This document shows positions 30,921-38,316 of a DNA stretch of 53,912 bases, piece by piece. Each line of letters begins with the position of its first letter. The first letter of the stretch is position 1. Origin of the DNA: JAKQHY01 sp034429475 (GTDB lineage: Bacteria > Chloroflexota > Anaerolineae > B4-G1 > SLSP01); NCBI GenBank assembly GCA_034429475.1, contig DAOUGD010000278.1, positions 1 to 53,912 of the forward strand, written 5' to 3'. Under the pieces are notes generated by a model. The model had not been told where the DNA came from and made no database searches. It saw only the letters and a program-made list of their open reading frames with translations. The position numbers and the translations under genes were made by a program.

Positions 30921-31877
30921 GACCACCAAAACGCCGACAGCGGCTACCAGTGGGAAGTTTTTAACAAAGGCTTTTTGCCATTCTGCCTGAGTGAGCAAAA
31001 GCGGGGCCAGTCCTGCTGGCATCACCGACTGCCGCAGCATCTGCTTAAACGTGGCGATGTCGGGCGGGCGCTTATCCGGGTGAAGTTCCAGCGCGCTCAT
31101 GATGGCCCGTTCGACGCCTGGGGATATGTGGGGATTGATCAGGCGCGGCGGCGTCAGCGCCTCCGGACGCAGGAATCGCTCACGAGCCGTCACCGGGGCG
31201 CGCGTCGTTAATAGATGATATAAAGTGGCCCCCAGCGCATAAATGTCGCTGCGTGTGTCCGTATGCACATCGTCGCCGCCATACTGCTCCAGCGGTGTGT
31301 AAGCGGCCGTTCCCTGTCCCTGAACCACCGTTACCGTGCGTGCTTCATCGCTGGTCAACAATTTGACCAGGCCGAAATCCACCAGCTTGAGTAGCCCTGA
31401 AGGCGTCAATTTAATGTTGGAAGGCTTGATGTCACGGTGCAGAATGGGCGGATTTTGACTGTGTAAGTATTCCAGGGCGTCGCAGAGCTGTTCGGCCCAG
31501 TTGAGCACCTGCGCCTCTTCCAAAAAACGATTTTGGCCTAGTACCTGATCCACAATTTCTCGCAAGTCATGTCCTGGGATAAAATCCATCACCAAATATT
31601 CTCGCCTATCTTGGGAGAAGTAGTCAGACACTTTGGGTAAATTGGGATGATCCAGCCGGGCTAACACCGAGGCTTCCTGCCGGAATTGATCCTGTAATTG
31701 TGTCAGCGTCCCTGTGTCGAGGTCTGGGTCAGGCGCAATTTCCTTTAATGCACACACCCGTCCTGGAAGGAGGGTGTCCTCTGCCTGATAGACAGCGCCC
31801 ATTCCCCCCTGCCCGATCGGGCTTGCAACTTTGTATCTATCTCTTAGAATGATTTGTGAGTCGAGCAACTTGGTCAT
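30894..31877 (-). CDS. Membrane-anchored Ser/Thr protein kinase (PknB-type catalytic domain)
   Basis: The protein has 327 residues. Kinase motifs are glycine loop IGQGGMGAVYQAED, ATP Lys in CALKEIAP, catalytic loop ILHRDIKPSNIKL, metal-binding VDFGLVKLL, activation segment with TVVQGQGTAAYTPLEQYGG and DTRSDIYALGATLYHLLTTRAPVTARER. It ends in a single TM (FPLVAAVGVLVVLAFLL) and has no PASTA or other sensory domain outside. The gene is divergent from an FHA-winged-helix regulator 96 bp away, which is a likely phospho-Thr client. A TTGACA-17-TATGAT promoter puts the transcription start at or next to the ATG. Confidence 0.94.
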   Translation of the reverse strand: MTKLLDSQIILRDRYKVASPIGQGGMGAVYQAEDTLLPGRVCALKEIAPDPDLDTGTLTQLQDQFRQEASVLARLDHPNLPKVSDYFSQDRREYLVMDFIPGHDLREIVDQVLGQNRFLEEAQVLNWAEQLCDALEYLHSQNPPILHRDIKPSNIKLTPSGLLKLVDFGLVKLLTSDEARTVTVVQGQGTAAYTPLEQYGGDDVHTDTRSDIYALGATLYHLLTTRAPVTARERFLRPEALTPPRLINPHISPGVERAIMSALELHPDKRPPDIATFKQMLRQSVMPAGLAPLLLTQAEWQKAFVKNFPLVAAVGVLVVLAFLLTPP

Positions 31878-31885
31878 TACGACGC

Positions 31886-31914
31886 ATCATAAGGCATACT
31901 GGCAGGTCTGTCAA
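31886..31914 (-). promoter_or_regulatory. Promoter of the Ser/Thr kinase gene, probably leaderless
   Basis: On the minus strand -35 TTGACA (31914-31909), 17-bp spacer, -10 TATGAT (31891-31886), then 8 nt to the ATG at 31877. With normal start-site spacing the message would begin at or within 1-2 nt of the ATG. Confidence 0.75.
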
Positions 31915-31973
31915 GTTTCAGCGCGAACAGATTGAAAAGTGCCTGACTATTTTTGAAACGGAGATGCAATTCA

Positions 31974-32624
31974 ATGGAACAACAAAACCGACCGCTGCTA
32001 GTGGTATATCAGGGAGCGTTGGCTGGCACCCGCTGGTTGATAGAAGGAGATGTCTTCACGATTGGCCGTGCAGCTGATTGTCACCTGGTCATCGCCGAAC
32101 GCCAGATTTCGCGTTATCACACGCGCATTGAACATGATAAGGATGGTTACTTATTGCGGGACTTGGGCAGCAAGAATGGTACCTTTATCAATGGGGAGCG
32201 GGTGCGGGGGCAGCCCTGTCGCCTGCGCGATGGCGACGAAATCACGTTGGCTACGATTGTCCAGATGGGATTTATTGCCGGGGACGTCACCTTACCGTTG
32301 GATGAAAACGTCCCAGTTTCAGGACGTTTGACCGTGGATGAAGCTACCCGACGGGTTTCCTTTGGCCGCAAGGAGCTTGATCCGCCCCTTTCGCCGGCGC
32401 AGTTCACCTTGTTGGTGTTGATGATCCAGTCTGCGGGGCGCGTTGTGACGCGGCAGGATGTCGTTAGCAGTGTATGGCCCGATGCCGCCGGCGGTGTCAC
32501 CGATCAGGCCGTGGATGCTTTGATCTATCGCTTGCGCGAACGGTTAACAGAGATCAACCCCGATCACAACTACGTTGTCACCGTGCGCGGGCATGGGTTT
32601 CGATTTGAGTTTGAAAAGTCGTGA
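31974..32624 (+). CDS. FHA domain - winged-helix (OmpR/PhoB-type) transcriptional regulator
   Basis: The protein has 216 residues from the ATG at 31974 (GGAGA upstream). The FHA domain spans residues about 20-90: FTIGRAADCHLVIAERQISRYHTRIEHD and LRDLGSKNGTFINGERV, with phosphothreonine-binding Arg, Ser and Asn conserved. The C-terminal trans_reg_C winged helix spans about 115-213: LTVDEATRRVSFGRKELDPPLSPAQFTLLVLMIQSAGRVVTRQDVVSSVWPD, then DQAVDALIYRLRERLTEINPDHNYVVTVRGHGFRFEF. This links Thr phosphorylation directly to DNA binding. The order FHA then HTH is opposite to mycobacterial EmbR (HTH-BTAD-FHA). The divergent kinase gene is the obvious partner. Confidence 0.93.
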   Translation: MEQQNRPLLVVYQGALAGTRWLIEGDVFTIGRAADCHLVIAERQISRYHTRIEHDKDGYLLRDLGSKNGTFINGERVRGQPCRLRDGDEITLATIVQMGFIAGDVTLPLDENVPVSGRLTVDEATRRVSFGRKELDPPLSPAQFTLLVLMIQSAGRVVTRQDVVSSVWPDAAGGVTDQAVDALIYRLRERLTEINPDHNYVVTVRGHGFRFEFEKS

Positions 32625-32639
32625 TTTCGCGTAGTCAAA
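32624..32639. repeat. Half copy of the TTTCGCGTAG element
   Basis: ATTTCGCGTAGTCAAA begins at the last base of the FHA gene stop codon. It is the exact reverse complement of 45789-45804, the right end of the palindromic element at 45727-45804. Confidence 0.6.
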
Positions 32640-32660
32640 AACGAGTAAGGAGAGCTGTTT

Positions 32661-34973
32661 TTGTTAAATAACAACGCGGAAAATGAAAAATTGGCTATGC
32701 GAAAGCATAAAGGAATAGGCGATTATGGCCTGCTCGTAGCCCTGATTTTGGGCTTAATCGCTGCTTGGCCATTTCTGAGCAATCCTGGCCTACCGCGTGG
32801 AACAGATGCCGAGCTTCACGTCTTGCGCATTGCAGAATTGGGATACAGTCTGCGCGTCGGCAACCTGTATCCACGCTGGGCGCCGGATTTTTATTATGGG
32901 TATGGCTACCCGATTTTTAACTACTACGCCCCCTTGACCTACCACCTTGGAAATTGGTTAACCTTTTTGAGACCGGAGAATGCGGCTACTGGCGCAAAGA
33001 CCCTTTTTGTTTTAAGTCACCTGCTGGGCGCTGCGGGGGCTTATTTCCTGGGACGTGAGTTCGGACGCCAGGGTGGGGGAGTCCTAGGAGCTGCAACTTT
33101 TGCCTTTGCGCCTTATATTATGCTGATAAACCCCCACGTTCGGGGCGATCTGGCCGAAGTCTTCGCGCTGGCGCTGGTTCCCTGGGCTTTATGGTTTTGG
33201 GAGTTGCTGTGGCGTGGGCGAGGTCAGGCAGCAATGGTCGGCGCTGTGATCGCAGCAGCGGCAACCCTGTTGAGTCACAACCTTACCGGCTTGACCCTAA
33301 TGGTCTTACTTCTCCTGTTATCTATCTGGCATTGGCTGCTTTTGCGTCATCACTCGCGGTTCTGGCCGGCTCTGTTTGCCGGAATTTTGGTGATGGCGCT
33401 GACGGCCTATTTCTGGCTGCCCTTTGTGATGGAACGCAACCTTATCCAGCTTGAAAACGTCGTCGGGGAGGGACATTACGATTTCCGCGAGCATTACGTC
33501 CCATTGAGTGAGCTGGTATCCTTCACACCCCGCCAGGACTGGCGCGCGACGACCCCCCAGATACCGATGAGCATTGGCCCCCTCAATGGGGTGCTGGCCA
33601 TCACCGGGATTTTGGTGGCTGTTGCGCAGCGCAAATTTCGGCAGCTCTCGTTTTACACTTTGGCCGCCGCCATCTGTTTCTGGCTGATCTGCCAATACAG
33701 CCAGAGCCTCTGGGAAAATCTTCCCGGCCTGCACTTCTACCAGTTCCCCTGGCGTTTCCTTGGTCCGTTCGCGGCGCTTATTGTGCCCTTGGTGGCCTCC
33801 CTCGGTCTGCTTGACCTCTCTGCGCGCTGGCGAAGCGGGATTTTGTCTTTCGGTCTTGCGGTCACTGTCATTTGCGCTCTGCCAGGACTGTACCTATTCC
33901 CCTGGGAAAACGGTTTCGAGATGCCGTTGACGCCTCTGGCCTACATTCGTATTGAGCAAGAAGGGCGCTGGCGCGGTACCACCTCCACCAATGACTTTGT
34001 GCCGGTCGCGGTCGAGATGCTTCCAGGCCCTCAGGATTCACTTTTGCGATCCTATGAAACCTCGCTGGTAGACCGGGTTAATCGCTATACGCTTCCACAA
34101 GACACGGTGGTCGAAGTAGTTCCTGATGTCCCCTGGCGGAACCATTTTAGAATTCGGACTGCCAAAAAATTTGTTTTGCGATTGTATTTATTTTATTTCC
34201 CTGGATGGCAGGCCTACATTGACGGAACGCAGACACCGATAGAAATTGCTCATCCAGAGGGATTTGTAACGATCAAGGTACCGCCGGGCAGCCATGAGGT
34301 CTTGGTCCAATTTGAAGATACTCCGCCGCGTAAAATAGGGTGGGGGATCGCCGGGATGGGAGGGGTATGCTGGTTAGGATGGTTAGTAAGGCCGCTACGT
34401 AAAGAGAAAAAACGGGAGGAACCACCCTGTGCCGGCACGGGCGACACAAGTCTCCGTTGGTTGATCCTGACAACCGCAGTGTTGTTGGTATTGAAGGCAA
34501 CCGTCCTGGATCGCGCTGGCTGGCTGCATTATACATCGCCTTCTGACGCAGCCCGGCCAGCTTGCTACGTCCAGCAAGCCGATTTTAGCGGAGAAATCGG
34601 CCTGCTGGGATTTGACGTAGCGCCCCGGCAGCTAAAACCGGGCGACCGGGTGGCGGTAACGCTTTACTGGAATGCGCAGCGTCCTTTGACCGAGACCTAC
34701 CAGTCTTTTGTGCATCTGGTCTATCCTGAAGGAAAAATATGGACTCAGTCCGATCACATAAATCCGGCAGGTTTTCCCACAAACCTCTGGCCCATTGACC
34801 GTTACGTACAAGACAAGCATTATTTGTTATTGCCGCGCGATATACCTGCCGGTCAATACTCGCTTTCGGTGGGTCTGTATACCCTCGCCAACGGTCAGCG
34901 TTTGGATGTTAATGATAAGCGTGGCATCATTACTGACAATGTTATACTTTCACAGCCAATCATCGTGAAATAA
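32661..34973 (+). CDS. Polytopic membrane protein, PTPS-related / GT-C-like
   Basis: The protein has 770 residues from a TTG at 32661 (AAGGAGAG 5 nt upstream); an ATG at 32697 is the alternative. About 11-12 TMs lie in the first 430 residues. The first loop, PGLPRGTDAELHVLRIAELGYSLRVGNLYPRWAPDFYYGYGYPIFNYYAPLTYHLG, is typical of '6-pyruvoyl-tetrahydropterin synthase-related' membrane proteins that resemble GT-C glycosyltransferases. Another TM follows near 560. A C-terminal beta domain (LLGFDVAPRQLKPGDRVAVTLYWNAQRPLTETYQSFVHLVYPEGKIW) is probably carbohydrate-binding or structural. It may be a lipid-linked sugar transferase. Its end is a shared bidirectional terminator. Confidence 0.85.
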   Translation: MLNNNAENEKLAMRKHKGIGDYGLLVALILGLIAAWPFLSNPGLPRGTDAELHVLRIAELGYSLRVGNLYPRWAPDFYYGYGYPIFNYYAPLTYHLGNWLTFLRPENAATGAKTLFVLSHLLGAAGAYFLGREFGRQGGGVLGAATFAFAPYIMLINPHVRGDLAEVFALALVPWALWFWELLWRGRGQAAMVGAVIAAAATLLSHNLTGLTLMVLLLLLSIWHWLLLRHHSRFWPALFAGILVMALTAYFWLPFVMERNLIQLENVVGEGHYDFREHYVPLSELVSFTPRQDWRATTPQIPMSIGPLNGVLAITGILVAVAQRKFRQLSFYTLAAAICFWLICQYSQSLWENLPGLHFYQFPWRFLGPFAALIVPLVASLGLLDLSARWRSGILSFGLAVTVICALPGLYLFPWENGFEMPLTPLAYIRIEQEGRWRGTTSTNDFVPVAVEMLPGPQDSLLRSYETSLVDRVNRYTLPQDTVVEVVPDVPWRNHFRIRTAKKFVLRLYLFYFPGWQAYIDGTQTPIEIAHPEGFVTIKVPPGSHEVLVQFEDTPPRKIGWGIAGMGGVCWLGWLVRPLRKEKKREEPPCAGTGDTSLRWLILTTAVLLVLKATVLDRAGWLHYTSPSDAARPACYVQQADFSGEIGLLGFDVAPRQLKPGDRVAVTLYWNAQRPLTETYQSFVHLVYPEGKIWTQSDHINPAGFPTNLWPIDRYVQDKHYLLLPRDIPAGQYSLSVGLYTLANGQRLDVNDKRGIITDNVILSQPIIVK

Positions 34974-34992
34974 CGGGCGAGAAGCAAACAAC

Positions 34993-35023
34993 AAAAAGAC
35001 GGGAGGACTCCTCCCGTCTTTTT
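34993..35023. terminator. Bidirectional intrinsic terminator
   Basis: AAAAAGACGGGAGG (34993-35006) pairs perfectly with CCTCCCGTCTTTTT (35010-35023) around a 3-nt loop. It has A and T runs on both sides, so it serves both convergent genes (stops at 34973 and 35036). Confidence 0.92.
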
Positions 35024-35035
35024 GTTGATCATCTG

Positions 35036-35725
35036 TTATCTACCCTGTTGCAGGGTGCGCCGATAAATGTCATCAAAATCGTCGCGCGAACTTTTACGCT
35101 TTGCCTGGCGTTCACGTTCCCTACGACTGCGATTGGTGGACTGCGCCTGACGGTAGGCAATTTCCATCGCCGACATCAACGGCTCGTCGCTTTCTTCGTC
35201 TTCCTCGTTTTCTGTCTCGACGTTCATGGTCAGATCAATCTGTCGCTTGCGACGATCCAGCTTCAATATCTTTACCTCAATCGGCTCGCCTACTTTGACG
35301 AAATCAGCGGGATTGCGCACATATTGTCCCATCTCACGAACGTGGAGCAGCCCGGGGCGCTCGGCGCCAATGTCAACGAAAGCCCCGTAACGTTCGACTC
35401 GCACTACCGTGCCCGTTCGTACCTGATCGACATCCAATTCAGTCCAGTCAATATCGGGGGGTTCTACCATCGTCAGGGCAATTCGCCCTTTATCAGGATC
35501 TACATTGATGACCCAAACGATCACATCATCCCCGACCTTGACTTCGTCGGTCACTTTTTTAACTCGTTTCGGTGAAAGATGTGAGATATGAACTAACCCA
35601 TCGTGTTCCAGTCCTAGATTGACGAAGGCCCCATACAGTTCTGTACGTGTAACCTTGCCCTCCAGGCGCATCTTGGGTTGAAGATCGTTAATTGAAGTTG
35701 GTTGAACTGCTATCTGCTCCGACAT
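35036..35725 (-). CDS. RNA-binding protein with two S1 domains
   Basis: The protein has 229 residues. S1 domain 1 (about 13-86) has MRLEGKVTRTELYGAFVNLGLEHDGLVHISHLSPKRV. S1 domain 2 (about 98-170) has VRTGTVVRVERYGAFVDIGAERPGLLHVREM. Both end in the RIALTM/QIDLTM strand. An acidic linker and a basic tail (RSRRERERQAKRKSSRDD) follow. It is much shorter than ribosomal protein S1 and closer to the small two-domain S1 proteins seen in Chloroflexota. It probably binds mRNA or the ribosome. It lies after smpB but has its own consensus promoter at 35765-35792. Confidence 0.9.
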   Translation of the reverse strand: MSEQIAVQPTSINDLQPKMRLEGKVTRTELYGAFVNLGLEHDGLVHISHLSPKRVKKVTDEVKVGDDVIVWVINVDPDKGRIALTMVEPPDIDWTELDVDQVRTGTVVRVERYGAFVDIGAERPGLLHVREMGQYVRNPADFVKVGEPIEVKILKLDRRKRQIDLTMNVETENEEDEESDEPLMSAMEIAYRQAQSTNRSRRERERQAKRKSSRDDFDDIYRRTLQQGR

Positions 35726-35764
35726 CCGCTTACTTACTCCTTGTTATTCTTGAATACGCGGCTT

Positions 35765-35792
35765 ATTATAACGCAGGCGTCTCCAATGTCAA
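35765..35792 (-). promoter_or_regulatory. Consensus sigma70-type promoter of the S1-domain gene
   Basis: On the minus strand a perfect TTGACA (35792-35787), 16-bp spacer and perfect TATAAT (35770-35765). Transcription would start about 33 nt upstream of the ATG at 35725. It lies in the spacer after smpB. Confidence 0.88.
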
Positions 35793-35798
35793 ACTAAT

Positions 35799-36281
35799 CT
35801 ACGACTCCCGCCTTTCAAATTCCTTCCATTCACGGCGCATCTGCCGGTCTTCGTCGCGCTTGGCGATGGCGGCGCGTTTATCATACTGGCGCTTGCCGCG
35901 CACAATTCCGATTTCAACCTTGGCTCGTTTACCCTTGAGATACATTCGCAAGGGCACAATCGTGTACCCCCGCTCGCGGACAACGGTTTCGATACGGGTG
36001 ATTTCTCTACGCTGCAACAGTAATTTGCGCGGTCGTTTGGGATCGTGATCACACAAGCCAGCCTGGCTGTACGAGGCAATATGGACTTCGACCAACCAGA
36101 GTTCGCCACTGTGTATCTGTACATACCCTTCTCGCAGGCTAACCTGACCGGCGCGCACCGACTTGATCTCCGTGCCGCTCAGCGCGATACCCGCCTCATA
36201 AGTATCCTCGATAAAATAGTCGTGGCGCGCTTTGCTGTTGGTAGCCACGACCTTAATCCCCTCATCTGCAATGTGGTTCAT
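35799..36281 (-). CDS. smpB: SsrA-binding protein SmpB
   Basis: The protein has 160 residues, normal for SmpB. It binds tmRNA and delivers it to stalled ribosomes for trans-translation. Signatures are IKVVATNSKARHDYFIEDTYEAGIALSGTEIKSVRAGQVSLREGYVQIHSGELWLVEVHI, then YSQAGLCDHDPKRPRKLLLQRREI, and the C-terminal GKRQYDKRAAIAKRDEDRQ tail that inserts near the decoding centre. Its ATG overlaps the stop of the upstream protease as TAATG, indicating translational coupling. No tmRNA gene was recognised in the window. Confidence 0.97.
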   Translation of the reverse strand: MNHIADEGIKVVATNSKARHDYFIEDTYEAGIALSGTEIKSVRAGQVSLREGYVQIHSGELWLVEVHIASYSQAGLCDHDPKRPRKLLLQRREITRIETVVRERGYTIVPLRMYLKGKRAKVEIGIVRGKRQYDKRAAIAKRDEDRQMRREWKEFERRES

Positions 36282-37564
36282 TACTGTTCGTTTAACAAAT
36301 ATTCGATCGCCCGATCCAGTTGCGGATCTTCACCCGTCGGCGTATCGGTGGGGAAATCCTGTTCAATGTCGGGGGCCAGGCCCTCGCCATGAATTGACCT
36401 ATCGTTGGGCGTAAACCAACGTGCAATGGTGACACGCAATTGGGAGCCGTCCTCCAGGTTATTGGGAAGCTGCACAGAGCCTTTTCCCAAAGTCTCCTGG
36501 CCGATCAAAATCGCCCGGTCCCGATCCTGGATAGCGCCGGCCACAATTTCCGAGGCGCTGGCGCTGCCTCTGTTGATCAAAACTACCATCGGGACATCTT
36601 CGCCCAGTTCGCCGTCATAAGAGTAAAACCTTTTTTCGCCGCCGCCGCTGTCGCGTTCAATGGCGACTAGCCCCTTATCCAGAAACAGATCCGAAACCTT
36701 GATCGCTTGATCTAGCCAGCCTCCCGGATTGTCGCGCAAGTCCAAGATCAACGCCTTTGGTTTCTGGGACAACAATTCCTTGAGAGCCGTCTCAAGCTTT
36801 TCGCTGGCGCCGGCATCGAACTCAGTCAGTGTGACATAGGCAATGTCGTTATCCAACATCTTGGATTGAACTACCTGTATCTCAATCTCTGCACGGACTA
36901 CCGTGATAATCAGAGACTCAGATTCCCCAGATCGGGCGATTTCCAGAACCGCTTCGGTGCCCGCCGGCCCGCGAATATAGCTGATAGCTTCATAGAGTCC
37001 CAGCCCCACCAGCGATTGATCGCCAACAGCCAGGATGATGTCGCCAGGCAGCACGCCGGCCGCCTCAGCCGGCTGGCCGGGCATCAGGCTGGCAACCTCA
37101 AGATACCCGTCGGCGCGCATCGTGACCATTGCGCCAATCCCCTGAAAACTGCCGCTGGCATCTTCGTTTAAGACCGCAGAAATTTCCGGATCGATGAACG
37201 ATGTGTAGGGGTCATCCAGGGTCAACAGCATTCCGCGGATTGCGCCGTATGCCAGAGTTTTTCCATCCGGAATTTCCCCATAGAACTGCTCATCAAGCAA
37301 CTCTAAAACATTTTGCAGTATTTTGTAATCAAAATCTTCCGACGATGGTATCGCCTGCTCTTTTTCTTGCTCTGGCTGCTCTTCCGTGAGAGGAATCTCT
37401 AGCTCCGTGGTTTCTTCTAACACAGTGGGGGGCGGGCACGCCACGGATTGGACGCTGCGCAGCGTCACCAATCGCCCAACAATCAGTCCGCCGCCAAAAG
37501 CAGCAATAACCAGCATGGCAACCAGCGCCAGGCTTCCAACAATAATTAAAACTCTTTGCGTCAT
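36281..37564 (-). CDS. S41-family C-terminal processing peptidase (CtpA-like)
   Basis: The protein has 427 residues. It has an N-terminal TM (VLIIVGSLALVAMLVIAAFGGGLIVG), an acidic linker and an S41 N-terminal region (LLDEQFYGEIPDGKTLAYGAIRGMLLTLDDPYTSFIDP). The PDZ domain reads GSFQGIGAMVTMRADGYLEVASLMPGQPAEAAGVLPGDIILAVGDQSL. The peptidase core has ALILDLRDNPGGWLDQAIKVSDLFL, NRGSASASEIVAGAIQDRDRAILIGQETLGKGSVQ, with nucleophile Ser in SASASEI and general-base Lys in GKGSVQ. It cleaves exported proteins at C-termini, acting outside the membrane. AGGAGAG precedes the ATG. A TTGAAT-16-TAGAAT promoter lies about 130 bp upstream. Confidence 0.95.
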   Translation of the reverse strand: MTQRVLIIVGSLALVAMLVIAAFGGGLIVGRLVTLRSVQSVACPPPTVLEETTELEIPLTEEQPEQEKEQAIPSSEDFDYKILQNVLELLDEQFYGEIPDGKTLAYGAIRGMLLTLDDPYTSFIDPEISAVLNEDASGSFQGIGAMVTMRADGYLEVASLMPGQPAEAAGVLPGDIILAVGDQSLVGLGLYEAISYIRGPAGTEAVLEIARSGESESLIITVVRAEIEIQVVQSKMLDNDIAYVTLTEFDAGASEKLETALKELLSQKPKALILDLRDNPGGWLDQAIKVSDLFLDKGLVAIERDSGGGEKRFYSYDGELGEDVPMVVLINRGSASASEIVAGAIQDRDRAILIGQETLGKGSVQLPNNLEDGSQLRVTIARWFTPNDRSIHGEGLAPDIEQDFPTDTPTGEDPQLDRAIEYLLNEQ

Positions 37565-37693
37565 ATTGCTCTCCTAAAAACATTTTTCCCAATCGTGGGG
37601 GGCTTGAGATCGAATACAAGACAAGGCAGGCCGTCATGCATTTAGCTGGCCTTGTCCGACCAAAACCTGACCGCCAGAGCCTAACGAGGGGTC

Positions 37694-37721
37694 ATTCTAT
37701 CACAAGCCGGCGTAGATTCAA
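37694..37721 (-). promoter_or_regulatory. Promoter of the S41 protease - smpB unit
   Basis: On the minus strand -35 TTGAAT (37721-37716), 16-bp spacer, -10 TAGAAT (37699-37694). This leaves a leader of about 120 nt. The surrounding gene-free stretch 37565-37873 holds no other feature I can support apart from a short CCGAC/GTCGG inverted repeat around 37756-37787. Confidence 0.65.
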
Positions 37722-37873
37722 GCATCCCTAAAGGGGTTTGCCCGGTTTATTAACTTCCGACTATGTATATTATGTAAAGTGTCGGCCCTGGAGCCTATTT
37801 TCGCCTGATCTTTTTGCCTGATTTGTAATATTGGCAAGAAAACCACATTCATAGACCGTCGCAGCGAATTCAG

Positions 37874-38278
37874 CTACTTGTTGCTTTTAGTCTTAATTTG
37901 TTGTGTGTCAGGGCTTTCCTGAAAATGCAGTTTATGTTCTGAATGAGTCGAAGCCAACGAGATGGTGCTAATCTTTTGGCGATCCGGCGTCTGTTGCGGC
38001 GCCGCCAGAATCAAGAGCTTTTGTTTGTCTTCCGCTAATTGACGTTGTTCACTTTGCAAGCTACTGTGCCACACCTGAAGTTCGCGCTGCCAGATATCCA
38101 GTTCTACCTTTTGTTCTGACAGGGCTTGTTGCTTGGTCGCCAGCGTCATTCGCTCTTCGGTAAGCGCGCGGCGCTCTCGCCAAGAAGATATGAAGAACAG
38201 TACTGCGACAAAGAAAAGTACTGTTCCTGCCAGAAAAATAATTGCGTCAAACACGGCATGTCCCCTATCGCTGCTCAC
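37874..38278 (-). CDS. Small single-TM coiled-coil protein
   Basis: The protein has 134 residues from a GTG at 38278. A TM near residues 12-32 (AIIFLAGTVLFFVAVLFFISSW) is followed by a Glu/Gln-rich heptad-type coiled coil, about 35-90 (RRALTEERMTLATKQQALSEQKVELDIWQRELQVWHSSLQSEQRQLAEDKQKL), then a polar tail. The plan resembles FtsB/DivIC-, LapA- or YneA-like small membrane proteins, but I recognise no family. A TATAAT box ends 5 nt before the GTG, so the mRNA is probably leaderless; a GTG at 38257 with AGGGG upstream is the alternative start. Confidence 0.68.
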   Translation of the reverse strand: MSSDRGHAVFDAIIFLAGTVLFFVAVLFFISSWRERRALTEERMTLATKQQALSEQKVELDIWQRELQVWHSSLQSEQRQLAEDKQKLLILAAPQQTPDRQKISTISLASTHSEHKLHFQESPDTQQIKTKSNK

Positions 38279-38283
38279 CTTAT

Positions 38284-38289
38284 ATTATA
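38284..38289 (-). promoter_or_regulatory. -10 box immediately before the coiled-coil gene
   Basis: TATAAT on the minus strand (38289-38284), followed by 5 nt and the GTG at 38278. This spacing predicts a leaderless or near-leaderless transcript. Confidence 0.5.
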
Positions 38290-38316
38290 CACCCGCTGTG
38301 GGGAGCAGTGACATCG

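Noticed and set aside
37565..37873. Intergenic stretch near smpB considered as a tmRNA gene
   Set aside because: No tRNA-like ends, no GGTTCGA-type T-arm and no CCA end were found. It holds a promoter instead.
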